The notes: a model not told the origin generated them from the sequence alone. A stretch of 64,000 nucleotides of DNA from Cohnella ginsengisoli (GCF_029525555.1 NZ_JAPDHZ010000004.1:248001-312000), one strand, 5' to 3'. Positions 18,197-29,435 are shown, numbered from the stretch's first letter. Made by a program: numbers and translations.

Positions 18197-20524
18197 ATGA
18201 CGAAACGAATTAAATTGCGCACGCTGCTGGCGGGAGGGGTAATCACCCTCCTGTTTCTCGCTTTATGGGGGCGAATCTACTGGGTGCAGGTCGCGCATGC
18301 CGAGTTCTGGGCGGAGCAGGCGCGCAATACTTGGGTCACGACGAAGAAGCTCGTCCAGGATCGCGGGACGATCACCGACCGGACGGGCACCGTGCTGGCC
18401 TCGGACGCCGCGGCTTACACGCTCGCGCTAAGCCCCAAGGTCATTCACCAGCTGGATGCCGGCAACCCCGAGTGGAAGCTGATCGACCAGATCGCTTCGA
18501 AGGTGAACAATATCCTGGGCAAGCCGGAAGCCGACCTCCGCAAGATCATGGACGCCAAGACGGACAAAGGCGTGTATTACGTGCAGCGCGAGGTGCAGCC
18601 CGAGGGCTGGAAAATGGACAAGGAGGTCGCCGACCGGCTGACCGCCTTCCGCGATCAGCTGCGCTCTCTGACCGGCAAAAAGGACGTCGGCATTTACCTC
18701 ATCGAAGACAAGAAGCGCTATTATCCGAACGGCTCGCTCGCCTCGCAAATTCTCGGTTACGTGAGCAAAGAGGGCGCGGCGAAAATGGGGCTTGAGAAGA
18801 CGCTCGACGAACAACTGAAGGGCGAGGAAGGCTCCATTACATACGAGAAGGACGGCAAGCGAACGCAGCTCGCCGACGGGGAGATCGAGGCCAAGCAAGC
18901 GGTGGACGGCAAAAACGTCACGCTGACGATCGACAGGGACATCCAGTATTACATGGAGCAGGCGATGAAGACGGCCTACGAGCAGTACCATCCGCTCAGC
19001 ATGACCGCGATCGCCGCCGATCCGAAGACGATGGACATTCTCGGCATGGTCAGCCTGCCGGACTTCGATCCGAATAATTACTGGGATTATGCGAAGGATC
19101 AATCCGCGTTCAAAAACAACGCGGTGCAGTCGATCTACGAGCCGGGCTCCACGTTCAAGATCATGACGCTTGCGGCCGCCGTGCAAGAAGGGCTGTTCAA
19201 CCCGAACGACAAATACATGTCCGGCAGCGTGGCGATCCCGAAGTCCAAGCCCGTCAACGATATCAAGCGCGGCGGTTGGGGCGAGATCACTTACCTGGAA
19301 GGCTTGAAGCGTTCGAGCAACGTCGCCTTCGTCAAGCTTGGCTACGAGAAGCTGGGCAAGGACAAATTCAAGCAATACATCGACAACTTCGGCTTCGGCC
19401 AAAAAACGGGCATCGAGCTGGCGGGCGAGATCGCAGGTACGACGCAGTTGACGTGGGAGCGCGACTACGCGGCGGCGACGTTCGGCCAAGCGGTCTCCGT
19501 CACGCCAATCCAGCAGGTCGCCGCGGTGGCGGCGGTCGCGAACGGCGGCAAGCTGATGACGCCGCATATCATCAAGTCGATCTCGGACCCGAACACCGGC
19601 GAAAAGGTCGTGACCGAGCCGAAGGTCGTCCGCCAGGTCATCTCGGAGCAAACGTCCAAAAAGGTCGGCGAGTATCTCGAGCAGGTCGTCAGCGACAAAG
19701 TCATCGGTACGGGGCGCAACGCCTACATCGACGGCTACCGGATCGCGGGCAAGACCGGCACGGCGCAAAAAGTAATCAACGGCGTTTATGCCGAAGACAA
19801 ATTCGTCGTGTCGTTTATCGGTTATGCGCCGGTCGAGGATCCGAAGATCGTCCTCTACGTGCTCGTCGACGAGCCCGAAGACAAGACGCTCGGCGGCGGT
19901 TCCGGCGCTGCGCCGATTTTTAAGGAGATTATGCAGAAGTCTCTGCTTCATCTCGGCGTCCTGCCGAACCCGTCGAAGGATTCGGAAGAAGCCAAGAAGA
20001 AGGATGGCGAAGCGGCGACGCCCGCGCCGGTGACCGCCAAAGTCATCGACGTGAAGGGCATGACGGCTTCGCAGGCGAAAAGCAAGCTCGGGAACAGCGG
20101 GTTCGATGCGATCGTGCTCGGCAAAGGCGACAAAGTCGTCTCGCAGCTGCCTAATGCGGGCGCCGTCCTTCCGACCTCTCAGCACGTATATCTCATGACC
20201 GAAAAAACGCTTGGCAGCGTGCCGAGCATGAAGGGCTTGTCGCTCCGCGACGCGCTCGACATGTGCTCGCTGCTCGGCGCTTCCTGCACGGCGAGCGGAC
20301 AGGGCTACGTGTCCGGACAGCAGGCGACCCGGGACGGCACCAAGCTGTCGATCGCGCTGGCTCTTGCGCCGCCTGCCGGCACGACCGTCCAATCTGTTGC
20401 CGCCAAGGCATCGGCAGGCGAACAAGATCAAGTCGAAGCCGGAGACGGCGGCGACGGCGCGGCGGACGTGAACGACGGCGCAGCGGACGTGGACAATAGC
20501 GCGGTGGCGGACGCGGGCGATTGA
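18197..20524 (+). CDS. pbpB: Penicillin-binding protein 2B (division transpeptidase)
   Basis: Class B PBP for septal cross-linking (FtsI orthologue). 775 residues: one N-terminal membrane anchor, PBP dimerisation domain with RGTITDRTG, transpeptidase domain with Ser318 in EPGSTFK, SSN at 373-375 and KTGT from 519, then two PASTA domains. ATG at 18197 follows GGAAGGTGAGGG. The last 30 or so residues are an Ala/Asp/Gly-rich acidic tail beyond the PASTA region, which I do not expect in the family. Confidence 0.94.
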   Translation: MTKRIKLRTLLAGGVITLLFLALWGRIYWVQVAHAEFWAEQARNTWVTTKKLVQDRGTITDRTGTVLASDAAAYTLALSPKVIHQLDAGNPEWKLIDQIASKVNNILGKPEADLRKIMDAKTDKGVYYVQREVQPEGWKMDKEVADRLTAFRDQLRSLTGKKDVGIYLIEDKKRYYPNGSLASQILGYVSKEGAAKMGLEKTLDEQLKGEEGSITYEKDGKRTQLADGEIEAKQAVDGKNVTLTIDRDIQYYMEQAMKTAYEQYHPLSMTAIAADPKTMDILGMVSLPDFDPNNYWDYAKDQSAFKNNAVQSIYEPGSTFKIMTLAAAVQEGLFNPNDKYMSGSVAIPKSKPVNDIKRGGWGEITYLEGLKRSSNVAFVKLGYEKLGKDKFKQYIDNFGFGQKTGIELAGEIAGTTQLTWERDYAAATFGQAVSVTPIQQVAAVAAVANGGKLMTPHIIKSISDPNTGEKVVTEPKVVRQVISEQTSKKVGEYLEQVVSDKVIGTGRNAYIDGYRIAGKTGTAQKVINGVYAEDKFVVSFIGYAPVEDPKIVLYVLVDEPEDKTLGGGSGAAPIFKEIMQKSLLHLGVLPNPSKDSEEAKKKDGEAATPAPVTAKVIDVKGMTASQAKSKLGNSGFDAIVLGKGDKVVSQLPNAGAVLPTSQHVYLMTEKTLGSVPSMKGLSLRDALDMCSLLGASCTASGQGYVSGQQATRDGTKLSIALALAPPAGTTVQSVAAKASAGEQDQVEAGDGGDGAADVNDGAADVDNSAVADAGD

Positions 20525-20639
20525 AGCGTCTTTCGCCAAGGCTTTGTCCGGCTAGACAGGCATAGCTTGTTCTAAGCCCCTTCTCCATGGAATAGGGTGG
20601 GAGTAACGCACCGATATTCCGGGGAGGGGGCTGACCTGC

Positions 20640-22591
20640 GTGAGAATCTCGCAAGTGACGGTGAGGCGGCGCCTGCTGCTGGCGCTGCTCGCGGTAGGGA
20701 TCGGATTCATGGCGCTCATCGCGCGCCTCGCATACGTACAGCTGGTCAAGGGAGGCAAGCTGGCCGAACAGGCGGAGGAATCGTGGCGCCGCCAGATCCC
20801 GTTCGAGGCTAAGAGAGGGACGATCACGGACCGCACCGGCATCAAGCTCGCCTACAACGTCAGCTCGCCCACCGTTTATGCGGTGCCGGCGCAGGTGAAG
20901 GACAAGGAAGGGACCGCGGGCAAGCTGGCTCCGCTCATCGGCATGGCGCAGGACAAAGTGCTGGAGATGCTGAAAAAGAAAGCCAGCAACGTGAATCTTC
21001 GTCCCGGGGGGGCGCAAGATTACGCTGGAGCTGGCCCAGCAGATTCGGGATCTGGCATTGCCCGGCATCTACGTGGCGGAGGACAACAAGCGCTTTTATC
21101 CGTTCGGCCCGATGGCCGCGCAGGTGCTCGGCATCACCGGCTACGACAGCGGCCTTACCGGCGTGGAAAAGCAATACAACCAATTGCTGTCAGGCACCCG
21201 TGGAAACATTTCGTTTCTGACGGACGCGGCCGGACGGCAGATGCCCAATTCGTCCGAAGCCTACCAGCCGCCGCGGGACGGATTGACCCTGCAGCTGACG
21301 ATCGACCAGAAGGTCCAGTCGATCGTGGAGCGCGAGCTGGATCAGGCGATGCTGAAGTATCAGGCGAAGGACGTCATCGCTATCGCGATGGACCCGAAGA
21401 CGGGAGAGATTCTGGCGATGGGCAGCCGGCCGACGTTCCAGCCGGACCGCTATCAGGAAGCCGAGCCGGAAGTGTACAATCGCAATCTGCCGATCTGGAT
21501 GACGTACGAGCCGGGTTCTACGTTCAAGATCATCACGCTGTCGGCGGCCATTCAGGAAGGCAAAGTCAATTTAAAAAACGAATCGTTTTACGACCCTGGA
21601 TACGTCGAGGTCGGCGGCGCGAGGCTGCGCTGCTGGAAGAAGGGCGGACACGGCAGCCAATCGTTCCTGGAAGTTGTCGAAAACTCCTGCAACCCGGGCT
21701 TCGTGGCGCTGGGACAGCGTCTGGGCAAGGAGAAGCTTTTCGAGTACATTAAAAACTTCGGTTTCGGCAAAAGAACCGGCATCGATATCGGCGGGGAAGA
21801 AAACGGCATCCTGTTCAAGCTCGCGAACGTCGGCCCGGTCGAGCTGGCTACGACGGCATTCGGGCAAGGCGTGTCGGTGACGCCGATCCAGCAGATCACG
21901 GCGGTGGCCGCCGCGATCAACGGGGGCAAGCTGTTCAAGCCGCATGTCGCAAAGGCGTGGGTCAACCCGGATACGGGCGAGACCCTGCAGGAGATCAAGC
22001 CGGAGCTCGTGCGGCAGGTCATCTCGCCGGAGACGTCCAAGCAGGTGCGCGAAGCGCTCGAGAGCGTCGTGGCGCAGGGTACGGGGGGGCAACGCGTTTC
22101 TGGACGGCTACCGGGTCGGCGGCAAGACGGGGACGGCGCAAAAGGTCATTAACGGCATATACTCGGCGAGCGAGCATATCGTCTCGTTCATCGGCTTCGC
22201 GCCTGCGGACGACCCGCAGCTGATCGTCTACGTCGCCGTCGACAATCCGCAGGGCATCCAGTTCGGGGGCGTCGTCGCGGCGCCGATCGTACGCAACATC
22301 ATGGCCGACGCGCTGCCGTATCTCGGCGTAGAACCGCGCAAGGACCAGATCGGCAAGGAATACAAGCTCGGCGAGCTGCCGATGGTGAACGTGCCGAACC
22401 TCGTTGGCAAGTCGGTCGCGGATCTGTACGAGGACATGAACATGAACTTTCAGCTGTCGGCCTCCGGCAAGGGGGACACGGTGCTGCGCCAGGCGCCCGA
22501 AGCGGGCCAGCGGGTGCAGAAGGGCTCGGTCATCCGCATTTATCTGGGAAGCGACGGGGAGCAGGCCCCCGCGGATGAAGGCGCGGATTGA
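20640..22591 (+). CDS. spoVD: Sporulation PBP SpoVD (two frame breaks)
   Basis: Class B transpeptidase needed for spore cortex peptidoglycan; about 649 residues when repaired. N-terminal membrane anchor, KRGTITDRTG, active site YEPGSTFKI, NSCN as SxN motif, KTGT box, and one C-terminal PASTA domain (VNVPNLVGKS). GTG at 20640 has GGGGAGGGGG upstream. Breaks: G7 at 21006-21012 (G6 restores RPGGRKITLELAQQ) and G7 at 22083-22089 (G6 restores GTGGNAFLDGYRVGGKTG). The second break would remove the KTG motif, so a real lesion would be null. Confidence 0.92.
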
Positions 22592-22910
22592 ACCAAAGCG
22601 ACAGTGGCGTTGTCAGCTGCGCCGAGTTATAGGCGGCAAAAGCGGTTAACGAGGTAGAGGGCGGCGTGATAATCGAAATAATCGGGTAACAGAGCTGGGG
22701 GGCGACGACGAGAAGGGGCGTTTTATCGTAGCGTTCCCTGATTGGCCGGTTGTCTGAAGATTGATTGTAGTCCGGCTGCCAAGTGTTTCCTAGCCCTTGT
22801 TTGAAAAGTCGTCCTGGCGGATAATGTACGCATAGGAAAATCAATCAATCCTCATATCTTCTCTATGCAAGATGAGCAACTCTGCTGTAGTCCAAGGAGC
22901 TGAACATGCG
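22592..22910 (+). other. Spacer between spoVD and murE with promoter
   Basis: About 320 bases without a credible gene. Near its 3' end a sigma-A-like promoter is visible (TTGTTT, 17 bp, GATAAT). Nothing else recognised. Confidence 0.5.
22797..22825 (+). promoter_or_regulatory. Putative sigma-A promoter for murE operon
   Basis: TTGTTT (22797-22802), 17-bp spacer, GATAAT (22820-22825), about 85 bp before murE. It would allow mur expression independent of spoVD. Confidence 0.5.
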
Positions 22911-24398
22911 ATGCAATTGAATCAATTAGCCAAGGAACTGCTGCTGCATCGGATTGTCGGCGATGGCGGCGTCCATATTCAAGGAATCGAGGCGGATTCG
23001 AGAGCCGTGGAGGCGGGACAGCTGTTCTTCTGCTTGCCGGGGCATACCGTTGACGGCCACGACTTCGCGCCGCAGGCGCTCGAACGCGGCGCCGCGGCGC
23101 TCGTCGTGTCGCGCGAGCTGCCGCTGTCCGCGCCGCAGCTCGTCGTGCCCGACGTGAGGCGGGCGCTCGCCGTGCTGGCCGACAGCTGGTACGGGCACCC
23201 GTCTCATAAGCTGCGTCCGATCGGCGTGACCGGCACCAACGGGAAAACGACGACGACGTATCTGATCGAGCGGATCCTGAGCGATGCCGGCATATCGCCG
23301 GGCGTCATCGGCACGATCGAAGCGCGATACGCGGGCGCGAGCTATCCGATGTCGGGGACGACGCCGGATATTCTGCCGCTGCAGCGTCTGCTGGGCGCTA
23401 TGGCGGAGACCGGTACGGAGCGGGCCGTCATGGAGGTCAGCTCGCATGCGCTGGAACAGGGCAGGACCTGGGGAACCCGGTTCAGGACGGCCATTTTTAC
23501 GAACCTGACGCAGGATCACCTGGACTATCACGTGACGATGGAGGCGTACGCCGACGCCAAGGGGCTGTTCTTTTCGAGGCTGGGCAACGATTACGGCGCC
23601 GGCCCCGAAGATCGTTCGTTCGCCGTGCTGAACGCCGACGATCCCGTCTCGGCCAAGTTTGCGAAGCTGACCGCTGCCGAAGTCGTCACGTACGGCATCG
23701 AGCAGGAGGCGGACGTAAGCGCCCAGAACGTGCGCATATCGTCCCGCGGCACGTCGTTCGACGTGGAGACGTTCCGCGGTTCCAAAAGCGTGCAGCTGCG
23801 CATGGTCGGCAAATTTAACGTCTACAATGCGCTCGCATCGCTAACGGCTGCTCTTTGCGAAGGCATCGGGCTTGACGCGGCAGTGGCGAGCCTCGAGGCG
23901 GTGCCGGGCGTCCCGGGACGCGTCGAAGCCGTAGACGAAGGGCAGCCGTACGCGGTCGTCGTCGACTACGCGCATACGCCGGATGGCCTCGACAACGTGC
24001 TGCGCGCCGTGCGCGAGATCGCGGAAGGCCGAGTCATCTGCGTGTTCGGCTGCGGCGGCGACCGGGACCGGACGAAGCGCCCGATCATGGGCAAGATCGC
24101 GGCGGCGCTAGCCGATGTCATGCTCGTGACGAGCGACAATCCGCGTTCGGAGGATCCGCTCGCGATCCTGCGGGATATCGAGGCGGGACTCAAGGAAGAC
24201 GCGGTCGATCCGGGCCGCTACGAGCTCGAGCCGGACCGCGGCGCGGCCATTCACAAAGCGGTTGAAATGGCCGGCCCCGGGGATGTAGTATTGATAGCGG
24301 GCAAAGGGCATGAAACCTATCAAATTATCGGCGACGTGACGCACGACTTCGACGATCGGCTGACGGCGCGCGACGCGATAAGGAGCAGGATGCTGTGA
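22911..24398 (+). CDS. murE: UDP-MurNAc-tripeptide synthetase MurE (meso-DAP type)
   Basis: Adds the third stem-peptide residue. 495 residues with ATP-binding GVTGTNGKTTTTYL, a TTPD substrate segment, and DNPRSEDP. The DNPR motif is the signature for meso-diaminopimelate rather than lysine, fitting the dapL gene elsewhere in the window. ATG at 22911 (MQLNQLAKEL) is chosen with AAGGAG 12 bases upstream. The stop overlaps the murF GTG by four bases. Confidence 0.95.
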   Translation: MQLNQLAKELLLHRIVGDGGVHIQGIEADSRAVEAGQLFFCLPGHTVDGHDFAPQALERGAAALVVSRELPLSAPQLVVPDVRRALAVLADSWYGHPSHKLRPIGVTGTNGKTTTTYLIERILSDAGISPGVIGTIEARYAGASYPMSGTTPDILPLQRLLGAMAETGTERAVMEVSSHALEQGRTWGTRFRTAIFTNLTQDHLDYHVTMEAYADAKGLFFSRLGNDYGAGPEDRSFAVLNADDPVSAKFAKLTAAEVVTYGIEQEADVSAQNVRISSRGTSFDVETFRGSKSVQLRMVGKFNVYNALASLTAALCEGIGLDAAVASLEAVPGVPGRVEAVDEGQPYAVVVDYAHTPDGLDNVLRAVREIAEGRVICVFGCGGDRDRTKRPIMGKIAAALADVMLVTSDNPRSEDPLAILRDIEAGLKEDAVDPGRYELEPDRGAAIHKAVEMAGPGDVVLIAGKGHETYQIIGDVTHDFDDRLTARDAIRSRML

Positions 24399-25873
24399 TA
24401 AGAGCGACGCTTAGCGAAGTGGCCGCATGGTGCGGCGCGGAGCTTCATGGGATACAGGCAGGCGCGGAGCCTGAGATTGCCGGCGTATCGACAGACTCGC
24501 GGTCGATCGGGACCGGGCAACTGTTCGTGCCGATCGCGGGAGACCGGTTCGACGGACACGACTACATAGAGACGGCTGCCAGCGCGGGAGCGGTAGCCGC
24601 GCTGTGGCAGCGCGAGCGCGCGCTGCCGGCCGCTGCCGGGCTGCCGCTGCTGCTCGTCGACGATACGCTCGTCGCCCTGCAGCGGCTGGCCGAGTCCTAC
24701 CTGGCGAGCTGGAAGCCGAAGGTCGTCGGCGTGACCGGCAGCAACGGCAAGACGACGACCAAGGACTTGATCTTTTCGGCGCTTTCCACCGTCTACCGGA
24801 CGGCGAAAACCGAAGGCAATTATAACAATCATATCGGATTGCCGCTGACGATCCTCCGGGCGGACCGCGATACGGAGGTTCTCGTGCTGGAGATGGGGAT
24901 GAGCGGCTTCGGCGAGATATCGCTGCTCTCCCGCATCGCAAAGCCGGACGTCGCCGTCATCACGAACATCGGCGAGTCCCATCTGGAGCATCTCGGTTCG
25001 CGGCGCGGCATCGCGCAGGCGAAGCTGGAGGTCGTCGAAGGGCTGAAGGACGGCGGCACTTTGATTTATAACGGCGACGAGCCGCTGCTTCGCGAGGAAC
25101 TGGCGGCGCTGGCGCTGCCCTCGAACGCGATCGGGACGATTACGTTCGGCGAATCCGAGGCGTGCGATTTGCGCGCGCTCGATATCGCGACGGACGCGGA
25201 GCGCGCGACGTTCGCTGCGTCGTCCCGCGTCTCGGCTGGCTCGCCAGGCGACGGCGACTCAGCTCCAAACTCGCGTGCGCAAGCGGCCGAGACGCAGGGT
25301 TCCCGCTTCGCGGTGCCGATTCCCGGCCGGCACAACGCGGTCAACGCGTTGGCTGCGATCGCGGTCGCCCGCCTGCTTGGCGTCGCCGACGCGGACATCG
25401 CCCGCGGCTTGGCCGAAGCCAAGCTGACGGGCATGCGCATCGAGCGCGTTCAAGCGAAGAACGGCGCGCTCGTCCTGAACGACGCGTACAATGCGAGCCC
25501 GGCTTCCGTGCGCGCGGCGATCTCGCTCGTCGCGCAGCTCGAGGGCTACCGCCGCAAATGGCTCGTGCTCGGCGACATGCTCGAGCTCGGACCCGAGGAG
25601 GCCGAATACCACGCATCCATCGGACGCGAGCTGTCGCAGGGTCAAGCCGACGGGCTGCTGGCGTACGGGCCGCTGTCCGCCCATACCGCGGAAGCCGCCT
25701 CGCGCGCGCTCCCGGCCGGATCGGTACGGCATTTCGCCGACAAAAACGAACTGGCCGAAGCGCTAATGGCGCTCGTCGAGCCGGACGATCTCGTGCTGGT
25801 GAAGGCTTCGCGCGGCATGCGGCTCGAAGAGATCGTGCGGCGACTGGCGGCAGGGAAGGAGGAGTTACGCTGA
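24395..25873 (+). CDS. murF: UDP-MurNAc-tripeptide D-Ala-D-Ala ligase MurF
   Basis: Adds D-Ala-D-Ala to the stem peptide. 492 residues with STDSR, GVTGSNGKTTTKDL, KTEGNYNNHIG, EMGMSGFGEI and NDAYNASP. GTG at 24395 overlaps the murE stop (GTGA). Residues about 275-305 form a Ser/Gly/Ala-rich insert before PIPGRHN, probably a surface loop. mraY follows with a one-base overlap. Confidence 0.95.
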   Translation: MIRATLSEVAAWCGAELHGIQAGAEPEIAGVSTDSRSIGTGQLFVPIAGDRFDGHDYIETAASAGAVAALWQRERALPAAAGLPLLLVDDTLVALQRLAESYLASWKPKVVGVTGSNGKTTTKDLIFSALSTVYRTAKTEGNYNNHIGLPLTILRADRDTEVLVLEMGMSGFGEISLLSRIAKPDVAVITNIGESHLEHLGSRRGIAQAKLEVVEGLKDGGTLIYNGDEPLLREELAALALPSNAIGTITFGESEACDLRALDIATDAERATFAASSRVSAGSPGDGDSAPNSRAQAAETQGSRFAVPIPGRHNAVNALAAIAVARLLGVADADIARGLAEAKLTGMRIERVQAKNGALVLNDAYNASPASVRAAISLVAQLEGYRRKWLVLGDMLELGPEEAEYHASIGRELSQGQADGLLAYGPLSAHTAEAASRALPAGSVRHFADKNELAEALMALVEPDDLVLVKASRGMRLEEIVRRLAAGKEELR

Positions 25874-26846
25874 TGGATTACGCATCAACGCTATGGACGC
25901 TCGGCGTTTCCTTCCTGCTCGCGGTATTGCTCGGCCCGCTATGCATTCCGATGCTCCGCCGCTTGAAGTTCGGGCAGCAGGTGCGGGACGACGGACCGCA
26001 GTCCCATCTGAAGAAGAGCGGCACGCCGACGATGGGCGGCATCATTATCCTGCTCGCGATGACCGTGGCATTCCTTAAATTTTCGGACCGCGGCTGGCCG
26101 TTTTGGGCGCTGCTGGTCGCGAGTCTCGGCTTCGGCCTCGTCGGTTTCCTGGACGACTTCATCAAGATCGCGATGAAGCGCTCGCTGGGCCTTACGGCCA
26201 AGCAGAAGCTTTTCGGACAGCTCGTCGTATCGATCGCGTTCTGCTTCATCATCCACCGGATGGACCTTAGCACCGCCGTCGGCGTGCCGGGGACGGATTG
26301 GTCGCTCGATCTCGGCTGGGCGTATTACATACTCGTCGTCGTCATCTTCTTCGCCGCGACCAACGCGGTAAACTTTACCGACGGCCTCGACGGCCTGCTG
26401 TCGGGGACAAGCGCGCTCGCGTTCGGCGCGTTCGCCATCGTGGCGCTTCAGGCGACGCAGCAGCAATCCGCCATTTTCTCGGCGGCCGTCGTCGGCGCGG
26501 TGCTCGGCTTCCTCGTGTACAACGCGCATCCGGCCAAAGTGTTCATGGGCGATTCGGGGTCCCTGAGGCCTTGGGGGCGGCATCGGCGCGGTCGCGATCC
26601 TGACCAAGACCGAACTGCTGCTCATCGTCATCGGCGGCGTATTCGTGCTCGAGATGCTGTCGGTCATCATTCAGGTCGGGTCGTTTAAGACGCGCGGCAA
26701 AAGGGTATTCAAGATGAGTCCCATCCATCATCACTTCGAGCTTACCGGCTGGTCCGAGTGGCGCGTCGTGACGACCTTTTGGCTGGCCGGGCTCGTTTTT
26801 GCCGCGATCGGTCTGATTCTGTATAAGGGGGATTGGGAACCTATGA
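25873..26846 (+). CDS. mraY: Phospho-MurNAc-pentapeptide translocase MraY (two frame breaks)
   Basis: Makes lipid I at the membrane; ten membrane helices. Seen: DGPQSHLKKSGTPTMGG, FLDDF, TNAVNFTDGLDGL, VFMGDSGS and MSPIHHHFELTG. The frame shifts just after MGDSGS: dropping A26566 gives SLGLGGGIGAVAI, close to the family's SLALGG; removing a G from 26573-26577 instead gives the poorer SLRPWGGI. At the 3' end a G5 run (26827-26831) makes it read through into murD. G4 ends the protein at YKGIGNL with TGA at 26844-26846, overlapping the murD start in the usual way. Confidence 0.88.
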
Positions 26847-28285
26847 TGCCACTGGCGAATTACCGCGGCCGCAAGGTCGTCGTGCTGGGCCTCGCCCGCA
26901 GCGGCGCCGCGGCCGCGAAGCTGTTCCATCAGGCGGGCAGCGTCGTGACGGCGAACGACCGCAAGGAAAGAGACGCCTGTCCCGAAGCCTCGGAGCTCGA
27001 GGCTTTGGGCATTTCTGTTGTTTGCGGCGGACATCCGGACGATCTGGTGACCCCGGACACGGCGCTGCTCGTCAAAAATCCGGGCATTCCTTACTCGGCG
27101 GCGCCGATCCGGCAGGCCGAGACGCTCGGCGTCGAGGTCGTGACGGAAGTCGAGGTGGCGGGGCAGCTGTCCCCGGCGCCGATCGTCGGCATTACGGGCT
27201 CCAACGGGAAAACGACGACGACGACGTGGACGGGCGAGCTGCTGACCGCGGCGGGGTTGTCGCCGATCGTCGCCGGCAATATCGGACGCCCGTTGGTCGA
27301 CGCGGCGCAGGAGATCGGGCCCGAAGGCTGGCTCGTGGCAGAGCTGTCGAGCTTTCAGCTCAAGGGAACGACCGATTTTCATCCGCGGATCGCTTGTCTG
27401 TTGAATCTAGCCGAGACGCATCTCGACTATCACGGCACCATGGAAGACTACGTCGCGTCCAAGGCGAAGCTGTTCGCCAATCTGAGCGACGGGGATACGG
27501 CCATTTTCAACGCGGACGACGCCGTCTGCGCGGAGATCGGTCAAGCGTCGGCCGGACGCCATTGGCCGTTTTCGCTCACCAAGCGGCTTGCGGTCGGCGT
27601 GTCTGTCGAGCCTCCTTTTCCGGCGGAAGCCGATGGTGAATCGTCTGTGACGCAGTTCGCCGAGCGTTGGATCGTCGCGCGCGACGGGAGCGGCGCGGAT
27701 ACGCGTATTATAGCCGTCGACAAGCTCGGCATTCCCGGACGGCACAATTGCGCCAACGCTTTGGCGGCTGTCGCGATCGCGCTGGCCGCGGGCGCGGAGG
27801 CATCGACGCTGCGAGAACCGCTCGAGCGGTTCAACGGCGTCGAGCACCGCTTGGAATACGTCGGCACTTTCCGCGAAGCGCGCTACTACAACGATTCGAA
27901 AGCGACTAATCCGACGGCGACGATCATGTCGGTTTCCTCGCTGCCTGCGCCGCTCGTGCTGATCGCGGGGGGGACTCGACAGGGGCTCCGATTATCGCGA
28001 GCTGATCCCGCTTTTCCGCGATCGCCTTAAAGGCATCGTGACGCTCGGGGGAGACGCGTGAAAAGATTCGCAAAGTCGCGGAGGAAGCCGGTTTAACGAA
28101 CGTCGCGGTCGTCGAACCTGTAGAGGATGCCGCCGAGACGCTGAAGAGAGCCGTGCTGGAAGCCGCAGCCATGGCGGGGCCGGGAGATATCGTGCTGCTC
28201 TCGCCCGCTTGCGCAAGCTGGGACATGTTCCCATCCTACGAGGTACGGGGGGCGCATTTTTAAGCAATCGGCGCATACGCTGTAA
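26843..28285 (+). CDS. murD: UDP-MurNAc-L-Ala D-Glu ligase MurD (three frame breaks)
   Basis: Adds D-glutamate to UDP-MurNAc-L-Ala. N-terminal KVVVLGLARSG, ATP-binding GITGSNGKTTT, NLAETHLDYHG, YYNDSKATNP. The frame breaks three times near the end: G7 27967-27973 (G6 restores IAGGLDRGSDYREL), G5 28047-28051 (G4 restores VTLGETREKI) and G6 28247-28252 (G5 restores the conserved EVRGRIFKQSAHTL end). Start is ATG 26843, or the adjacent 26846. The apparent continuous frame with mraY is explained by another run error. Confidence 0.9.
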
Positions 28286-28331
28286 GAAGGGGGCTCGTCC
28301 CCACTTCTTCGTTTGGCGAGGTGTCCGGTTT

Positions 28332-29431
28332 ATGGCCAAGGTCCGCAAGGCCCCCGATATTTGGATGATCGCGGCGACGCTCGGCATTCTGGCGGTCGGC
28401 ATCGTGATGGTATACAGCGCGAGCGCGGTAGCCGCCTTCCACGATTACGGCGACAAGTTTTATTACGTGAAGCGGCAGCTGCTGTTCGCCGCGCTCGGCA
28501 TTTTTATGATGTTCGTCACGATGAACGTAGACTACAGCCGCTTGCGGCGCTGGGCCTTGCCCGGCTTGCTGCTGTGCTTCGGCTTGCTGCTGCTCGTGCT
28601 CGTGCCGGGCGTCGGCGTCGTGCGCGGCGGCGCGCGCAGCTGGCTCGGCATCGGCAGTTTCGGCATCCAGCCGTCCGAGTTCATGAAGCTGGCGATGATT
28701 TTGTTCCTTGCCCGGTTTCTTGCCGAACGGCAGCAAAAGCTCGTGTCGTTTACGAAAGGGCTTCTGCCGCCGCTCGGCATTCTGCTCGGCGCGTTCGGGC
28801 TGATCATGATGCAGCCGGACCTCGGCACGGGCGCCGTCATGATCGGCGCCGCGCTGCTCGTCATTTATGCGGCCGGCGCCCGGATCGGACATCTCGGGGG
28901 GGGCTCGCGATGATCGGCGTCGTCGGACTCGTCGGCCTGATCGCCGCGGCGCCGTACCGGCTGCAGCGGATCACGGCCTTTCTCGATCCCTGGCAGGACC
29001 CGCTGGGCGCGGGATATCAATCGATCCAGTCGCTGTACGCGATCGGTCCGGGCGGACTCGTCGGGCTCGGCCTCGGCATGAGCCGGCAGAAATACAATTA
29101 TTTGCCCGAGCCGCAAACGGACTTTATTTTCTCCATCTTGGCCGAGGAGCTCGGCTTTATCGGGGGCAGCCTGCTGCTCGTGCTGTTCCTGCTGCTCATC
29201 TGGCGCGGCATGCGGACGGCGATCGCCATCGACGACCCGTTCGGCAGCTTCCTGGCGGCGGGCATCGTGGGCATCATCGCCGTCCAGGTGCTGATCAACA
29301 TCGGCGTTGTCATCGGACTCATGCCCGTGACGGGCATTACGCTGCCGCTCGTCAGCTACGGCGGCTCGTCGCTGACGTTGCTGCTTACGGCGCTCGGCAT
29401 TTTACTTAACTTATCCAGATTTGCGAGGTGA
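28332..29431 (+). CDS. spoVE: SEDS-family lipid II polymerase, SpoVE/FtsW (frame break at 28896-28903)
   Basis: Peptidoglycan glycosyltransferase of the FtsW/RodA/SpoVE family with about ten membrane helices. Seen: MVYSASAVAAF, SWLGIGSFGIQPSEFMKLA, QPDLGTG, and the C-terminal TGITLPLVSYGGSS. It sits between murD and murG as spoVE does in Bacillus, but FtsW in Paenibacillaceae can occupy the same place, so the name is positional. The frame breaks in a G8 run (28896-28903). Only G6 or G9 restores it (HLGG...LAMIGVVG), so here the error is +2 or -1. Confidence 0.88.
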
Positions 29432-29435
29432 CGCT

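Noticed and set aside
26645..28030. Genuine MraY-MurD fusion protein
   Set aside because: A membrane translocase fused to a cytosolic ligase is not expected, and one base less in the G5 run restores normal overlapping genes.
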